Shown: positions 25,317 through 36,267, numbered from the stretch's first letter. The stretch is DNA of 44,113 nucleotides from Citrobacter braakii (GCF_002075345.1 NZ_NAEW01000022.1:1-44113), one strand, 5' to 3'. Notes: generated by a model not told the origin, from the sequence alone. A program made the numbers and translations.

Positions 25317-26954
25317 TTAGCCTCCCCGGCAGGGTTGCAGAATATCATCTGCCGCCTGATATTTCTGTGTTTGCACGCCTGTTAATCCCAGCAGGGTTGA
25401 GAAGAGATTATCCTGTGAGAAGTCCTCTGAGCCTGCCCGTTTTTGCAAACATGTCTGAGAGACTTGATAGCGTTGCTGATAATCTTCTGAGAGCCACAGC
25501 AGCATCGGCACATGTTTTTGCGTATCTGGCGCAATCGAATATGGCAGGCCGTGTAAATAGATGCCATTTTCCCCTAAGGATTCACCGTGATCGGAAAGGT
25601 AGACCAGGCTGGTGGTGAAATTATCTTGATGCTCTTTCAGTATATTGATTGCTTTATCAACAATATAGTCGACGTAAAGAATGGTGTTGTCATAGGTATT
25701 GACCAACTGTTGCTGTGAACACGTCTGGATTTCGTTGGTGTCACAGGTTGGCGTAAATTTCTTGAACTGCGCAGGATAGCGGTTGTAATAGGTCGGACCG
25801 TGGCTGCCGATGGTGTGCAGCACAATCACGCCGTCGCCTTGCAGGTTATTAATGTACTCTTCCAGCCCGTGGAACAGCACGTCATCGTAGCATTCCCCGT
25901 CAATACACTGCCCTGGCAGGTTCAGCTTAGTCATATTCTGGTGCGGTACCCGGTCACATGCCCCTTTGCAGCCGCCGTCGTTATCGTTCCACAGAACGTT
26001 AATTCCCGCCCGCTGAATAATGTCGAGCACGCCTTCCTGATGCTGCGCCAGTTCTTCATCGTAGTGCGCGCGTGGCATACCCGAGAACATGCAGGGGACA
26101 GATACTGCCGTTGCCGTTCCGCAGGATGTGGTGCGGGGGAAATAGACCACATCATCTTTTTCCAGCAACGGGTTGGTCTGGCGCGAATAGCCTGACAGCG
26201 AGAAGTTATCGCCGCGTGAGGTCTCGCCGAGCACCACAATCGTCAGGTTCTTACGCTTTTCTTTCACCATCAACGGATTGCGATGGGCGTCTTCACCAAT
26301 GCGTACCAGCGGCAGGTGGGCCAGCCTCTGGTGTGAATACCAGGAAGAGGTCGCCACAATGCTGTTGGATGGGCTGAGGGATTTCACCAGTTCTTTATTG
26401 TTGCGAAACAGTGAGGCGTAATCTTTGTAGAAGAACGCGGCGACCAGCACGATCAGCAGCGCGGAGATCAGAATATTCGCGCCACGGAACAGTACGCTGC
26501 GCATGGCCGGGGCGATCGGTTTGATTCTTATCCAGCAGGCAATGAGCGCGGCGAGAATGCCGCTCACTCCGAGCGTGATGAGCATTTGCGGCGTCAGCAA
26601 AGCAAAGGTTTCGGCGGGTGTGGTGTCCATCATATTGGCGATCATCGAGCGGTCAATGATGATGCCGTAGGTCATGATGAAATATTGGGCCGATGCGCCA
26701 ACCAGAATGAAAACGCAGGCCACCAGGCGATTAAGCCACAGGAATGAGGCCAGCGTCAGCACAATGTTCATGACGCTGAAAGCGACGACCGGCATCGACA
26801 AAAACACCAGCAGGTTGCGCACGGAATCCAGGGGCAGTTCTTGCAGCACTTGTTTATAGAACGCAATGTTCAGGAAAGTCGCAAGATAAAATGAGATCAG
26901 GAGAAGCCAGCTGATTAGCCCGAGAGTGGGTCTTTTAAACAGGTGCTTTAACAT
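25317..26954 (-). CDS. eptA: EptA (PmrC), lipid A phosphoethanolamine transferase
   Basis: The 545-residue enzyme has five N-terminal membrane helices and a periplasmic alkaline-phosphatase-like domain. E244 and the nucleophile T245 lie in GETSRGDN; the metal site includes [15 protein letters not shown]. Several periplasmic cysteine pairs should form disulfides. It adds phosphoethanolamine to lipid A phosphates and so lowers polymyxin binding. ATG 26954 gives the usual MLKHLFKRP start; the frame to 26984 adds ten residues. A PmrA box lies about 47 bp upstream. It is the first gene of eptA-pmrA-pmrB. Confidence 0.95.
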   Translation of the reverse strand: MLKHLFKRPTLGLISWLLLISFYLATFLNIAFYKQVLQELPLDSVRNLLVFLSMPVVAFSVMNIVLTLASFLWLNRLVACVFILVGASAQYFIMTYGIIIDRSMIANMMDTTPAETFALLTPQMLITLGVSGILAALIACWIRIKPIAPAMRSVLFRGANILISALLIVLVAAFFYKDYASLFRNNKELVKSLSPSNSIVATSSWYSHQRLAHLPLVRIGEDAHRNPLMVKEKRKNLTIVVLGETSRGDNFSLSGYSRQTNPLLEKDDVVYFPRTTSCGTATAVSVPCMFSGMPRAHYDEELAQHQEGVLDIIQRAGINVLWNDNDGGCKGACDRVPHQNMTKLNLPGQCIDGECYDDVLFHGLEEYINNLQGDGVIVLHTIGSHGPTYYNRYPAQFKKFTPTCDTNEIQTCSQQQLVNTYDNTILYVDYIVDKAINILKEHQDNFTTSLVYLSDHGESLGENGIYLHGLPYSIAPDTQKHVPMLLWLSEDYQQRYQVSQTCLQKRAGSEDFSQDNLFSTLLGLTGVQTQKYQAADDILQPCRGG

Positions 26955-27000
26955 TAAGGGGGTTCCATCGACTAAGTGGTACAAATCCTCTCAAAGTAAA

Positions 27001-27017
27001 ATTAAGCCAACCTTAAG
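27001..27017 (-). promoter_or_regulatory. PmrA box of eptA-pmrA-pmrB
   Basis: Read on the minus strand, the site is CTTAAG-GTTGG-CTTAAT, identical to the pmrR box. A TACTTT at about 26998-26993 may serve as the -10. The box controls the operon that encodes PmrA itself, giving positive autoregulation. Confidence 0.85.
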
Positions 27018-27057
27018 TTCTTAATGTTGATTTCAGGAATCGCGGGGGGCGGCGTTG

Positions 27058-27082
27058 GCCCGATGGCCTTACACCATCGGGC
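27058..27082 (-). terminator. hairpin downstream of adiC
   Basis: GCCCGATGG and CCATCGGGC form a perfect 9-bp stem with a 7-base loop, starting 18 bp after the adiC stop. There is no U-run, so termination is uncertain; it would still separate adiC mRNA from eptA. Confidence 0.55.
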
Positions 27083-27099
27083 AACGACGACTGTTTGCG

Positions 27100-28437
27100 T
27101 TAGTTATTGTTTACCGGAGCATCCAATGGATATGGGTTTTTATGGATCCGATTGTAGTTCAGTGCATACAGCGCGGTGATGATCATCAGCGTGACGAATG
27201 ACCACATCACCTCTTTGGCACCGGAACCGACAACCGCCCAAATGCAGTAAACAAAAGCGATAAAGGTCACCAGTAAGTACATCGGACGCGCTTTACCAAA
27301 GTGACCATGGCCGAGCAGCAGCAGCGCGGCGCAGGTGTACAGATACGGCACCAGCGTGAAGATAACGGAGACCGAAGAGACCAGACCAAACTCTTTCGCA
27401 GCGTTTGGCGACATGCTGCTGAACTGGAAGATGGTCATCAGAACGCCGACGATAATTAACCCGGCTACCGGCGTACCGGCTTTGTTAACGCGGGCAAAAA
27501 TCGGTGGGAACAGGCCGTCATCGGCTGCCGCTTTGGCGGTTTGCCCGGCAAGCAGCGTCCAGCCGCCCAAGGAACCCAGGCACCCGGCCGCGGCACAGAA
27601 GGAGACAATCGCCCCTGCGGTGTCACCCAGCGCCATGCGTGCGGCATCACCGAACGGGGAGGCTGAAACACGCAGCGCCGCGTTAGGGATCATACCCATA
27701 ATCGCCGTGGTGGAGAGCACATAGCAAACGGCGGCAATCAGCACGCCGCCCATGGTGGCGATAGGCACGTTACGTTTGGGATTTTTAACCACACCTGCCG
27801 CGACGGAGGCGCTTTCCACGCCGATAAATGACCACAAAGTTACGTTCAGAGTGCTTTGAATCGCACCGAAGGTGTTCATGCCGCTGACGTTCCATGCCGC
27901 CATATAGGTTTCACCCCGGAACCAGAACCAGCCGAAGACGGCAATACCGACAATTGGCACCAGCGCCAGTACCGTTGCGACGGCCTGTACACGGGTGATC
28001 ATTTTCGGTCCGACAATGTTCAGCAACACGAAGATCCACAGCACCACGACGCAGGTCAGCGTCAGGACCAGCGGATCTTTTAAGATGGGGAAGAAGTAGC
28101 TCAGGTAACCGACGCCAATAACCACCATGGCAATGTTACCAATCCAGCAAGCCAGCCAGTACAGGACGTTGGTCTGGTAGCCCAAAAAAGGACCGAAACA
28201 GCGGCGGGCATAAGCGTAAGAACCACCGGGACTGGAGTCTAAGGACGACATTTTCGCGTACACCATCGACAGCGCCAAAGCACCGATAATAGTGACCAAC
28301 CATCCGTAGATTGCAATCCCGCCAGTTGACGCAAGGTTTGCGGGTAGCAGGAATACACCGGAACCCATAATATTCCCCGACACCATAAGGGTGACGGGGA
28401 TTAAGCCCACTTTGTGAGCATCAGCATCCGTCGACAT
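27100..28437 (-). CDS. adiC: AdiC, arginine:agmatine antiporter
   Basis: The 445-residue protein belongs to the amino acid-polyamine-organocation family, with 12 predicted helices. The N-terminal [16 protein letters not shown] is the substrate-backbone binding segment of helix 1; further family positions lie in [15 protein letters not shown]. It exchanges external arginine for internal agmatine, which removes a proton per cycle with AdiA. AGGAG lies nine bases before the ATG. It is 127 bp downstream of adiY. Length equals E. coli AdiC. Confidence 0.96.
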   Translation of the reverse strand: MSTDADAHKVGLIPVTLMVSGNIMGSGVFLLPANLASTGGIAIYGWLVTIIGALALSMVYAKMSSLDSSPGGSYAYARRCFGPFLGYQTNVLYWLACWIGNIAMVVIGVGYLSYFFPILKDPLVLTLTCVVVLWIFVLLNIVGPKMITRVQAVATVLALVPIVGIAVFGWFWFRGETYMAAWNVSGMNTFGAIQSTLNVTLWSFIGVESASVAAGVVKNPKRNVPIATMGGVLIAAVCYVLSTTAIMGMIPNAALRVSASPFGDAARMALGDTAGAIVSFCAAAGCLGSLGGWTLLAGQTAKAAADDGLFPPIFARVNKAGTPVAGLIIVGVLMTIFQFSSMSPNAAKEFGLVSSVSVIFTLVPYLYTCAALLLLGHGHFGKARPMYLLVTFIAFVYCIWAVVGSGAKEVMWSFVTLMIITALYALNYNRIHKNPYPLDAPVNNN

Positions 28438-28564
28438 ATTTAGTAACTCCTGATAAGGATAAATGACGTCTTATCATACCTCTTCAGAAGACTATTTTAT
28501 GATGGCGGACTGGGGGTATCGCTAATGCTGATATTATTATGGCTTATAGCTAACTGATTAAAAA

Positions 28565-29326
28565 TCAGGCAGCGGATGGCTCCCTATGTTGACTGACATA
28601 ATGCAGAGGCGTCATCCCATAGAACTCTTTGAATACGGAAATAAAGTACGAGGTACTGTTATATCCGCACAGTTGAGAGACCTGGGAAATGTTTTTGCCG
28701 TCCATCAATAATTGATTGACGGCATAACGCATGCGACACGTGGTAATTATTTGGCTGTAACTTGTATTTTCACTTTTGAGCTTTTTCTTTAACAAACTGG
28801 GGCTCAGGCATAAGCAACTGGCAACCATGCTTAAATTCCAGTCTTTATGTATATCGCTCTCAATAATGTGATAAACGCTGTCGCTGATACGACTGCGTAG
28901 TATATGCATGAGCAGAGAAATAAACTTTTTGCTGCCGAGAAAGCGTGATAACACCGTGAACAGTAGCGAGCGCGTGCGCACACTTTCACCTTCGTCCATT
29001 GTGTCCATTACGCTATATTGGGCAGCCACCCGGAAGACATCCGGCGTCAGACAGACGGCGGTCATCACTGGGTTGGCACTGCGTTGCCAGAGTGGGATCT
29101 GTGAAAGGTCTTTATTTAAAAAACGTAGATAGTCTTTAATGATATCACGGCTGATATGTATGACCAGTGCGTTATTAAGTGATGAGAAATCGATAATATT
29201 ATTATCGCATGCTACCAGCGCCATATGATTAGCTTTTAAGCTGATGGCTTCTTTACCGTTAATCCTTAACCAAACATCCTTCTCCGTTAATACAACAACA
29301 CAAGCTGCTCTGCTGCAAACCCTCAT
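28565..29326 (-). CDS. adiY: AdiY, AraC-family activator of the arginine acid-resistance genes
   Basis: The 253-residue protein has a C-terminal AraC DNA-binding domain (about residues 145-245, two helix-turn-helix units; the second contains ISQVSQLCGYNSTSYFISVFKEFYG). In E. coli, AdiY activates adiA under anaerobic acidic conditions. The chosen ATG has GGAG seven bases upstream and gives the E. coli start MR-CS; the frame to 29383 adds 19 residues. It lies between adiA and adiC on the same strand, with an adiA terminator upstream, so it has its own promoter. Confidence 0.94.
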   Translation of the reverse strand: MRVCSRAACVVVLTEKDVWLRINGKEAISLKANHMALVACDNNIIDFSSLNNALVIHISRDIIKDYLRFLNKDLSQIPLWQRSANPVMTAVCLTPDVFRVAAQYSVMDTMDEGESVRTRSLLFTVLSRFLGSKKFISLLMHILRSRISDSVYHIIESDIHKDWNLSMVASCLCLSPSLLKKKLKSENTSYSQIITTCRMRYAVNQLLMDGKNISQVSQLCGYNSTSYFISVFKEFYGMTPLHYVSQHREPSAA

Positions 29327-29641
29327 ACCCAAACTCCAGGAATATGAACATAAAACACCGTAGCTCACCATCAGATGAACCATATCGGCTAAATTGAAAT
29401 TGTATGATGAATCCAGGACCGCATTAAAATAACGTGTCTGAAATTAATTACAATGTTTGGTGGGAATTTTCTTATGTACACTTTTTTTTACGCAAGTGGA
29501 AACGTGATATTTGCGTATAAAAAAAGCGCGGGGTGGTCCCGCGCAAAAAGGTATGACAATGTTATTGTTTTGCAGCAATACTCAGGAATTACTCAAGCAT
29601 GACATGTCTACCTTAAAAATCGGACTATCTATAAAATGACA
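29327..29641. other. adiA-adiY intergenic region
   Basis: This 315-bp gap has no gene I can support. It holds the adiA terminator and AT-rich sequence before adiY, where the adiY promoter must lie. I see no clear -35/-10 pair. Confidence 0.5.
29519..29549 (-). terminator. Rho-independent terminator of adiA
   Basis: GCGCGGG and CCCGCGC form a 7-bp GC-only stem with a 5-base loop. On the minus strand it is followed by seven T residues; the opposite side has five A residues, so it could work in both directions. Confidence 0.9.
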
Positions 29642-31909
29642 TTATGCTTTCACGCACATGACGTGATATACACCGTCAATAATTTCCGTTCCTTCGGTTT
29701 CATGTTCAAATCCAGGGAAGTGGTGGTCCCAGGACTGCAACGAACGTAGATAACTAATCTGCGGGCTATTGGCGTCGCCAAAGTTTTCCCCGGACAGCAG
29801 CATTGGAATTCCCGGTGGGTAAGGAATCACGGAATTCGCAGCTATACGACCCGGCAGATTTTCAATGGCCACCATCTCAACGTTATCGCTGACTATCGCG
29901 TTATAGGCTTCACGCGGGGTGATTTCAGCAACAGGCAGGCCGGAGTAGGCCGCGTTGAGTCGGCTGCCAGGGTTGTTCTCTTTCAGCCAGGCAAACATGG
30001 TGTCGCCCAGATCGTGAATGCCCATGTTGGCGTAAGTGTCAGGATGTTCCTCAACCAGTTCTGGCATCACCTGCGCCAGCGGTGTATTGGCATCGTAATG
30101 GTGTTTGAATGAGCACAGGGTATTGATCAGCGTGCCCCATTTCCCACGGGTAATCCCCATTGAGAACAGGAACATAATCTGGAAATCGGTGGTACGGGTC
30201 GGCACGATACCGTGGCGGCCAAGCCAGGCGGTGACCAGCGCTGCCGGTACGCCGCTCTCTTCCAGTTCGCCATCATCGCCCATCCCCGGCGCCAGAATAC
30301 TGACTTTGATTGGGTCCAGCATGCTCCAGTTATCCGGCAGGTCTTTAAACCCGTGCCAGGATTCACCCGGACGCATCACCCAGCAGTTCTGGTCAGTGGT
30401 CAGGAGTTGAGTTGGCGCATCGGCAAAGTCATAGGTTTTGCCGGTTTGCGGGTCAGTCACCACTTCTTTGTTCCACGGTTTGAAGAACCAGTCGCCTTCG
30501 GCGGAAAATTCTTTGTACAAACGCGCCATAGCCTGACGGAAATCGACCGCTTCGTCGATCACTTCCTGGGTGAGCGACAGACCGCTGTTGCCGTCCATCA
30601 TGGAGACCGCCACGTCGTTTGATGCGCAGATGGCATACAGCGGAGAGGTGGTGGCGTGCATCATGTACGCCTGGTTAAAGCGGGAGAAGTTCACGGCCCC
30701 ACGACCTTCACGGACGTGAATGTAAGACGCCTGAGAGAGCGCGTTCAGCAGTTTGTGGGTCGAGTGGGTCGCAAAAACGGTAGGACCGTTATGATCGCCG
30801 GGCGCGCCACGCATGGCGTAGTGATCGGCATAAATTGGGTTAAAGCGGGCATAACCGTACCAGGCCTCATCGAAGTGGATGCGATCGCTGGTTTGCGCGA
30901 GCAGGTCCTGGGCCTCTTTGGCGTTGTAGCAAACACCGTCATAAGTACAGTTGGTCACAACGCTGTAAGACGGTTTTTGCCCGGCCTTGCCTTTGGTCAG
31001 CGGGCTTTCGCTGATTTTTTTCTGCAATGTTTCAGGTTGCATTTCTTGCGGGTAGATAGGGCCGATAATGCCGTACCGGTTGCGACTTGGCACCATGTAC
31101 ACCGGTTTTGCGCCGGTGAGGATCAACCCCTGCTCGATAGATTTGTGGCAGTTACGATCCAGCACCACGACGTCGTTGTCGGTCATACAAGCCTGCATGA
31201 TGGTGCGGTTAGAGCCGGAAGTCCCGACCACTACGGACCAGGAGCGGTCAGCGCCAAACACGCGGGCGGCATATTTTTCGCTCTCGCCAAATGCGCCGGT
31301 ATGATCCAGCAGTGAGCCGAGCGATGCGCGTTCAATACCCATGTCGCTACGGAATAAGTTTTCACCGTAGTAATCATGGTAAAAACGACCCGCCGGCGTT
31401 TTGGTAAATCCGACACCGCCCTGGTGACCAGGCGCCGCCCAGGAGTATTCATGGATGTCGCCGTACTTCATCAGCGCGCTGAACAGTGGCGGCAGAAGCT
31501 GCTGGCGGTAACGGGTCATCGCCGCAACGGCACGTCCGGCGATAAAGTCTGCGGTATCTTCCATAATCCAGGCGAATTCATCGACAAGCTCCAGCAGGTC
31601 GCGATCCAGCGATGCGGTGGCTTTTTCGCGATCGCCCAGCAGGAAAACGGGAACGTTTTGCTGGCGCTCGTGGAGCTTGCCGATCAATTGCCTGACGTTC
31701 AGGTGCTCGTCTTGTTGTTCCATTTGATAGCTGAACATCAGGCAATCAATGGCTTCATTAGCGGCGAGGATTGCGTAACCATCGTCGAATGAGGTGGACT
31801 TAATGACGGTAACATTTTGGCGGCTTAATGCGTCAGCCAGACGTTCGACAGCGCTACCGACCCAGGTGTCCTGATGCAGAAACTCACTTTCAACAATTAA
31901 TACTTTCAT
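29642..31909 (-). CDS. adiA: AdiA, acid-induced arginine decarboxylase
   Basis: The 755-residue PLP enzyme is of the prokaryotic Orn/Lys/Arg decarboxylase group: N-terminal receiver-like wing domain (MKVLIVESEFLHQD), then the PLP domain with the Schiff-base lysine in ATHSTHKLLNALSQ and the upstream Asp of HFDEAWYGYARF. It converts arginine to agmatine and CO2, consuming a proton; it forms decamers at low pH. Two ATGs are adjacent (31912 and 31909); I used the second, as in E. coli, though the first is possible. GGGT lies six bases before the first ATG. Regulation by AdiY is inferred from E. coli. Confidence 0.95.
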   Translation of the reverse strand: MKVLIVESEFLHQDTWVGSAVERLADALSRQNVTVIKSTSFDDGYAILAANEAIDCLMFSYQMEQQDEHLNVRQLIGKLHERQQNVPVFLLGDREKATASLDRDLLELVDEFAWIMEDTADFIAGRAVAAMTRYRQQLLPPLFSALMKYGDIHEYSWAAPGHQGGVGFTKTPAGRFYHDYYGENLFRSDMGIERASLGSLLDHTGAFGESEKYAARVFGADRSWSVVVGTSGSNRTIMQACMTDNDVVVLDRNCHKSIEQGLILTGAKPVYMVPSRNRYGIIGPIYPQEMQPETLQKKISESPLTKGKAGQKPSYSVVTNCTYDGVCYNAKEAQDLLAQTSDRIHFDEAWYGYARFNPIYADHYAMRGAPGDHNGPTVFATHSTHKLLNALSQASYIHVREGRGAVNFSRFNQAYMMHATTSPLYAICASNDVAVSMMDGNSGLSLTQEVIDEAVDFRQAMARLYKEFSAEGDWFFKPWNKEVVTDPQTGKTYDFADAPTQLLTTDQNCWVMRPGESWHGFKDLPDNWSMLDPIKVSILAPGMGDDGELEESGVPAALVTAWLGRHGIVPTRTTDFQIMFLFSMGITRGKWGTLINTLCSFKHHYDANTPLAQVMPELVEEHPDTYANMGIHDLGDTMFAWLKENNPGSRLNAAYSGLPVAEITPREAYNAIVSDNVEMVAIENLPGRIAANSVIPYPPGIPMLLSGENFGDANSPQISYLRSLQSWDHHFPGFEHETEGTEIIDGVYHVMCVKA

Positions 31910-32152
31910 CATCTTTTACCCGGTTGTGGAAAGGTTGCAATTTATGGATTGCAGACACACCGTATGAATGTGACGCAGGCAAGTATTATCCTGACAAAAT
32001 GGGCTGTAAAGCGGGTGATAAATAGTCTGATTTGTGTTTAATTTGTTTTTAAACAAATGGTTATGTTTGCTTATTGGCGATTTTTCACCGCTGTTTATCG
32101 ACAGGGGGAATATTTTTTTGGCTGATACTGATATCGGCGAACGATAGGGATC

Positions 32153-32175
32153 GTAGGCCGGGGTAACGCCGGTGG
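32153..32175. repeat. partial REP-like sequence after melR
   Basis: GTAGGCCGGGGTAACGCCGG resembles one end of a REP unit. It lies just after the melR stop, in the gap before adiA. The rest of that gap (31913-32152) is AT-rich and must carry the adiA promoter; I could not assign it. Confidence 0.4.
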
Positions 32176-32186
32176 TTTCTGGCTGC

Positions 32187-33119
32187 TCAGCCAGCCATTG
32201 TTTGCCGGCGCTGCTGGCTCAGTTTGCGGTACTGCTGCGGCGACATGCCGACAAACTTGCTGAAGGTGTCATAAAAACGGCTGCTGGATCGGAATCCGGC
32301 GGTCAACGCGACGTCAAGAATGGTTTTATCGGTATCGCTAAGCAATGCGCGGACGTGATTGATCCGCATTGCGGTGATGTACTGCTTCATGGTGAGTTGC
32401 ATCACGCGCTGGAAAATCCCCATCGCGTAGTTGGCGTTGAGCTTCACGTGTTCCGCGACGTCGTTGATAGTGAGCACCTGATCGTAGTTATCGGCAATAA
32501 AACTCAGCATCTGGCTTACGTAAAACTGGGCGTGCCGCGAAACGCTGTTTTTGTGCGTCCGCGAAGTTTTATTGACCAGGATTGGCTGCCAGCCGGAAAG
32601 GCTAAACCGCTTGAGCATCAGACCAATTTCATCAATGGCGAGCTGGCGAATTTGCTCGTTCGGGTTGCTCAGCTCCTGTTGCCAGCGCTGAACTTCAAAG
32701 GTGCTCAGCTGCTGCGACGCCAGCGATTTGATGACCATGCCATGGGTAACGTGGTTGATCAGTTCGCGATCCAGCGGCCAGGAAAGGAAAAGGTGCATCG
32801 GTAAATTGAAGATAGCCATGCTTTGGCAACTGCCCGGACGCGTGAGCTGATGCGGCGTACAGGCCCAGAAAAGCGTAATGTGTCCCTGTTTTATCTGCAC
32901 CACTTCGTTGTTGATGAGGTACTCAACGTCGCCATCAAACGGCACATTAATCTCCACCTGCCCATGCCAGTGGCTGGCAGGCATAGCATGCGGTGAGCGC
33001 AGCTCAATATCCATCCGTTGATATTCTGAGTACAGCGACAATGGGCTGCGGGTTTGCTCTTCATCGCTGCTGCACATGTGCGGATCGGGGGGAAGAGGCG
33101 ATGTCGGTAATGTACTCAT
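32187..33119 (-). CDS. melR: MelR, AraC-family regulator of melibiose genes
   Basis: The 310-residue protein has an N-terminal cupin-like melibiose-binding domain (HWHGQVEINVPFDGDVEYLI near 45-65) and a C-terminal AraC DNA-binding domain with two helix-turn-helix units (about 200-300). With melibiose it activates melAB; without it, MelR represses its own promoter. The ATG at 33119 has GGAG five bases upstream; its N-terminal extension (MSTLPTSPLPPDPHM) is somewhat longer and richer in proline than in E. coli. It diverges from melA across a 269-bp control region. Confidence 0.95.
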   Translation of the reverse strand: MSTLPTSPLPPDPHMCSSDEEQTRSPLSLYSEYQRMDIELRSPHAMPASHWHGQVEINVPFDGDVEYLINNEVVQIKQGHITLFWACTPHQLTRPGSCQSMAIFNLPMHLFLSWPLDRELINHVTHGMVIKSLASQQLSTFEVQRWQQELSNPNEQIRQLAIDEIGLMLKRFSLSGWQPILVNKTSRTHKNSVSRHAQFYVSQMLSFIADNYDQVLTINDVAEHVKLNANYAMGIFQRVMQLTMKQYITAMRINHVRALLSDTDKTILDVALTAGFRSSSRFYDTFSKFVGMSPQQYRKLSQQRRQTMAG

Positions 33120-33257
33120 GGTTGCTCCATTTCCTGAATTATCAGAATCATGTCATTTGCTGCGCATTAAGGCTGAGAATCAGGACACAAATCGGACCGA
33201 TATCATTGAGCATAGTGAGATTTTGGGGCCGCATACTCTGCTTTTTGTGCAATTTTG

Positions 33258-33310
33258 TCCCATAAACTCAGATCCAGTATGGGACAAAGAGGCGATCTGA
33301 GTTTATGGGA
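33258..33310. promoter_or_regulatory. paired inverted MelR sites of the melAB promoter
   Basis: TCCCATAAACTCAGATC (33258-33274) and its exact complement GATCTGAGTTTATGGGA (33294-33310) form a perfect 17-bp inverted repeat, centres 36 bp apart. Established work on E. coli melAB describes two 18-bp MelR sites in inverted orientation, 38 bp apart, with a weak CRP site between. Position, about 80 bp before melA, fits. Confidence 0.78.
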
Positions 33311-33388
33311 ATGCTCGCCAGGGAAGTCGGAAGTTTTCATCAATGCGCTGTGCCACCATGACTGTGTTCACTAATGTTCTGGAGAGTC

Positions 33389-34744
33389 ATGATGTCTGCA
33401 CCCAAAATTACCTTTATCGGCGCCGGTTCCACGATTTTCGTCAAAAATATCCTCGGGGACGTCTTTCATCGCGATGCGCTGAAATCTGCGCATATCGCCT
33501 TGATGGACGTCAATCCTACTCGGCTGGAAGAGTCACACATTGTGGTGCGTAAGTTGATGGACTCAGCGGGCGCATCCGGGCGTATCACCTGCTATACCGA
33601 TCAAAAAGCGGCATTGCAGGATGCTGATTTTGTGGTGGTCGCTTTCCAGATTGGTGGCTATGAACCTTGTACCGTTACCGATTTTGCGGTGTGTAAACGT
33701 CATGGTCTGGAGCAGACGATTGCCGATACGTTGGGGCCAGGCGGCATTATGCGCGCGCTGCGCACTATTCCGCATTTATGGCAGATTTGTGAGGATATGA
33801 CCGACGTCTGCCCGCAGGCCACCATGCTTAACTACGTTAACCCGATGGCGATGAACACCTGGGCAATGTATGCGCGCTATCCGCATATTAAGCAGGTTGG
33901 ATTGTGTCACTCGGTGCAAGGGACAGCGGAGGAGCTGGCCCGCGATTTGAACATCGACCCGGCCTCTTTGCGCTATCGCTGCGCCGGGATCAACCATATG
34001 GCGTTTTATCTGGAACTTGAGCGTAAAACGGCTGACGGTGCTTATGTGAATCTCTATCCGGAGCTGCTGGCGGCCTATGAATCTGGTCAGGCGCCGAAAC
34101 CGAATCTTCACGGTAATACCCGTTGTCAGAACATTGTGCGCTATGAAATGTTCAAAAAGCTGGGCTATTTCGTCACTGAGTCGTCGGAGCATTTCGCGGA
34201 ATATACGCCGTGGTTTATCAAACCAGGGCGTGAGGATCTGATTGAGCGCTATAAGGTTCCACTGGATGAGTATCCAAAACGCTGTGTGGAACAGCTGGCG
34301 AACTGGAACAAAGAGCTGGAAGAGTACAAAACGGCGGCGCGGATCGAGATTAAACCGTCACGTGAATATGCCAGCACTATCATGAACGCTATCTGGACCG
34401 GTGAACCGAGCGTGGTGTATGGCAACGTTCGCAATGACCATCTGATCGATAACCTGCCGCAAGGCTGTTGCGTGGAGGTGGCTTGCCTGGTCGATGCGAA
34501 TGGTATCCAGCCAACGAAGGTGGGTACTCTCCCGTCACATTTGGCGGCCATGATGCAAACCAATATCAATGTTCAGACCCTGCTAACGGAAGCCATTCTG
34601 ACGGAAAATCGCGATCGCGTTTATCACGCGGCGATGATGGATCCGCATACCGCCGCGGTATTGGGGATTGAGGAGATTTATGCGCTGGTGGACGACCTGA
34701 TCGCGTCTCATGGCGACTGGCTGCCGGCCTGGTTACACCGTTAA
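33389..34744 (+). CDS. melA: MelA, alpha-galactosidase (glycoside hydrolase family 4)
   Basis: The 451-residue enzyme has an N-terminal NAD-binding motif ([16 protein letters not shown]). The metal-binding Cys and His of family 4 lie in GLCHSVQG and GINHMAF. Family 4 enzymes use NAD and Mn2+ in a redox-elimination mechanism. It cleaves imported melibiose to galactose and glucose. I chose ATG 33389 (MMSAPKI), with GGAG just upstream; the ATG at 33374 lies upstream of the Shine-Dalgarno. It is the first gene of melA-melB-SemiSWEET. Confidence 0.95.
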   Translation: MMSAPKITFIGAGSTIFVKNILGDVFHRDALKSAHIALMDVNPTRLEESHIVVRKLMDSAGASGRITCYTDQKAALQDADFVVVAFQIGGYEPCTVTDFAVCKRHGLEQTIADTLGPGGIMRALRTIPHLWQICEDMTDVCPQATMLNYVNPMAMNTWAMYARYPHIKQVGLCHSVQGTAEELARDLNIDPASLRYRCAGINHMAFYLELERKTADGAYVNLYPELLAAYESGQAPKPNLHGNTRCQNIVRYEMFKKLGYFVTESSEHFAEYTPWFIKPGREDLIERYKVPLDEYPKRCVEQLANWNKELEEYKTAARIEIKPSREYASTIMNAIWTGEPSVVYGNVRNDHLIDNLPQGCCVEVACLVDANGIQPTKVGTLPSHLAAMMQTNINVQTLLTEAILTENRDRVYHAAMMDPHTAAVLGIEEIYALVDDLIASHGDWLPAWLHR

Positions 34745-34753
34745 CACACCATT

Positions 34754-34776
34754 ACGCCGGGCAGAGCATCCGGCGT
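34754..34776 (+). repeat. intercistronic hairpin between melA and melB
   Basis: ACGCCGG and CCGGCGT form a 7-bp stem with a 9-base loop, ten bases after the melA stop. It resembles half a REP unit and probably stabilises the melA part of the mRNA. Confidence 0.55.
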
Positions 34777-34836
34777 TTAACCTCTGACGTTTCCTCTAAC
34801 AGAAGGCGGGCGCTGGTAACGGCGACCCGATACCCT

Positions 34837-36267
34837 ATGAGCATCTCTCTGAAAACAAAACTCAGTTACGGATTTGGAGCGTTTGGTAAGGATTTCGCCA
34901 TCGGTATTGTGTACATGTACCTGATGTATTACTACACCGACGTGGTGGGATTATCGGTGGGGCTGGTCGGAACGTTGTTCCTGGCGGCAAGGGTCTGGGA
35001 TGCGGTAAACGATCCCATCATGGGCTGGATTGTGAACGCCACCCGGTCGCGGTGGGGAAAATTTAAACCCTGGATCTTACTCGGTACGCTGGCGAACTCA
35101 TTGGTGCTGTTTTTGCTTTTTAGCGCACATTTGTTTGAGGGCACTGCGCAAGTCGTATTTGTCTGCGTGACGTATATATTATGGGGAATGACCTACACCA
35201 TTATGGATATTCCATTCTGGTCGCTGGTGCCAACTATTACGCTGGATAAACGCGAGCGTGAACAACTGGTGCCGTTCCCTCGTTTCTTCGCAAGCCTGGC
35301 TGGGTTTGTCACCGCGGAGGTGACGCTGCCCTTTGTGAGCTATGTTGGCGGGGCCGATCGCGGCTTTGGTTTCCAGATGTTTACGCTGGTGCTGATTGCA
35401 TTCTTTATCGTTTCTACCGTTGTTACGCTGCGTAATGTGCATGAGGTTTATTCGTCAGATAGCGAGGCAACGGCGGACAGCAGTCGTCTTGGGCTGAAAG
35501 CGATCGTTGGGCTCATCTATAAAAACGACCAGTTATCCTGCCTGCTAGGCATGGCGCTGGCTTACAATATTGCCGCCAATATCATTGCTGGCTTTGCCAT
35601 TTACTATTTTACTTATGTGATTGGCGATGCAAGCCTCTTCCCGTACTACATGTCTTACGCAGGAGCGGCAAACCTGCTGACGCTGATTTTCTTTCCTCGA
35701 TTGGTAAAAGCGTTGTCACGACGGATCCTGTGGGCTGGGGCATCAGTGCTGCCGGTGCTCAGCTGTATCGTGTTGCTGGTGATGGCGTTAGCCGGTTTTC
35801 ATAACATCTTATTCATTGTTAGTGCTGGTATTTTACTGAATATTGGTTCGGCGCTTTTCTGGGTGTTGCAGGTCATTATGGTGGCGGATACCGTTGATTA
35901 CGGCGAATACAAACTGAATGTACGTTGTGAAAGTATCGCTTATTCAGTGCAGACGATGGTGGTAAAAGGAGGGTCAGCGTTTGCCGCTTTCTTTATCGCA
36001 GTGATACTTGGGGTGATTAGTTACGCGCCGAATGTCGCGCAGTCTGCAGAAACCATTGTTGGTATGCAATTCATTATGATCGCGCTACCAGCACTCTTTT
36101 TTGTGGTGACCTTAGTCCTTTACTTCCGCTTTTACCGACTGAACGGCGACACGCTGCGCAGGGTCCAGATTCATTTGTTGGATAAGTACCGTAAGGTGCC
36201 GCAGCACCATGAGCAACCGGATATCCCGGCTATTGCGATAGTCACCCCAGGTGATGTGAAGGCGTAG
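34837..36267 (+). CDS. melB: MelB, melibiose:cation symporter
   Basis: The 476-residue transporter of the GPH family has 12 predicted helices. Helix 2 carries [12 protein letters not shown], with the Asp that takes part in cation binding, and [21 protein letters not shown] is the conserved loop. It imports melibiose with Na+, Li+ or H+. No strong Shine-Dalgarno precedes the ATG. It lies 92 bp after melA and 2 bp before the SemiSWEET gene. Confidence 0.95.
   Translation: MSISLKTKLSYGFGAFGKDFAIGIVYMYLMYYYTDVVGLSVGLVGTLFLAARVWDAVNDPIMGWIVNATRSRWGKFKPWILLGTLANSLVLFLLFSAHLFEGTAQVVFVCVTYILWGMTYTIMDIPFWSLVPTITLDKREREQLVPFPRFFASLAGFVTAEVTLPFVSYVGGADRGFGFQMFTLVLIAFFIVSTVVTLRNVHEVYSSDSEATADSSRLGLKAIVGLIYKNDQLSCLLGMALAYNIAANIIAGFAIYYFTYVIGDASLFPYYMSYAGAANLLTLIFFPRLVKALSRRILWAGASVLPVLSCIVLLVMALAGFHNILFIVSAGILLNIGSALFWVLQVIMVADTVDYGEYKLNVRCESIAYSVQTMVVKGGSAFAAFFIAVILGVISYAPNVAQSAETIVGMQFIMIALPALFFVVTLVLYFRFYRLNGDTLRRVQIHLLDKYRKVPQHHEQPDIPAIAIVTPGDVKA

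Noticed and set aside
30656-31315. 219-codon frame opposite adiA
   Set aside because: It is the antisense of a highly conserved gene with biased codon use; no start signal or family features.
33174-33189. CRP site for melR (TGAGA-N6-ACACA)
   Set aside because: Eight of ten core bases match, but the spacing to the best -10 (GATAAT at 33143-33138) is about 50 bp, not the usual 41.5, so it is left as unproven.
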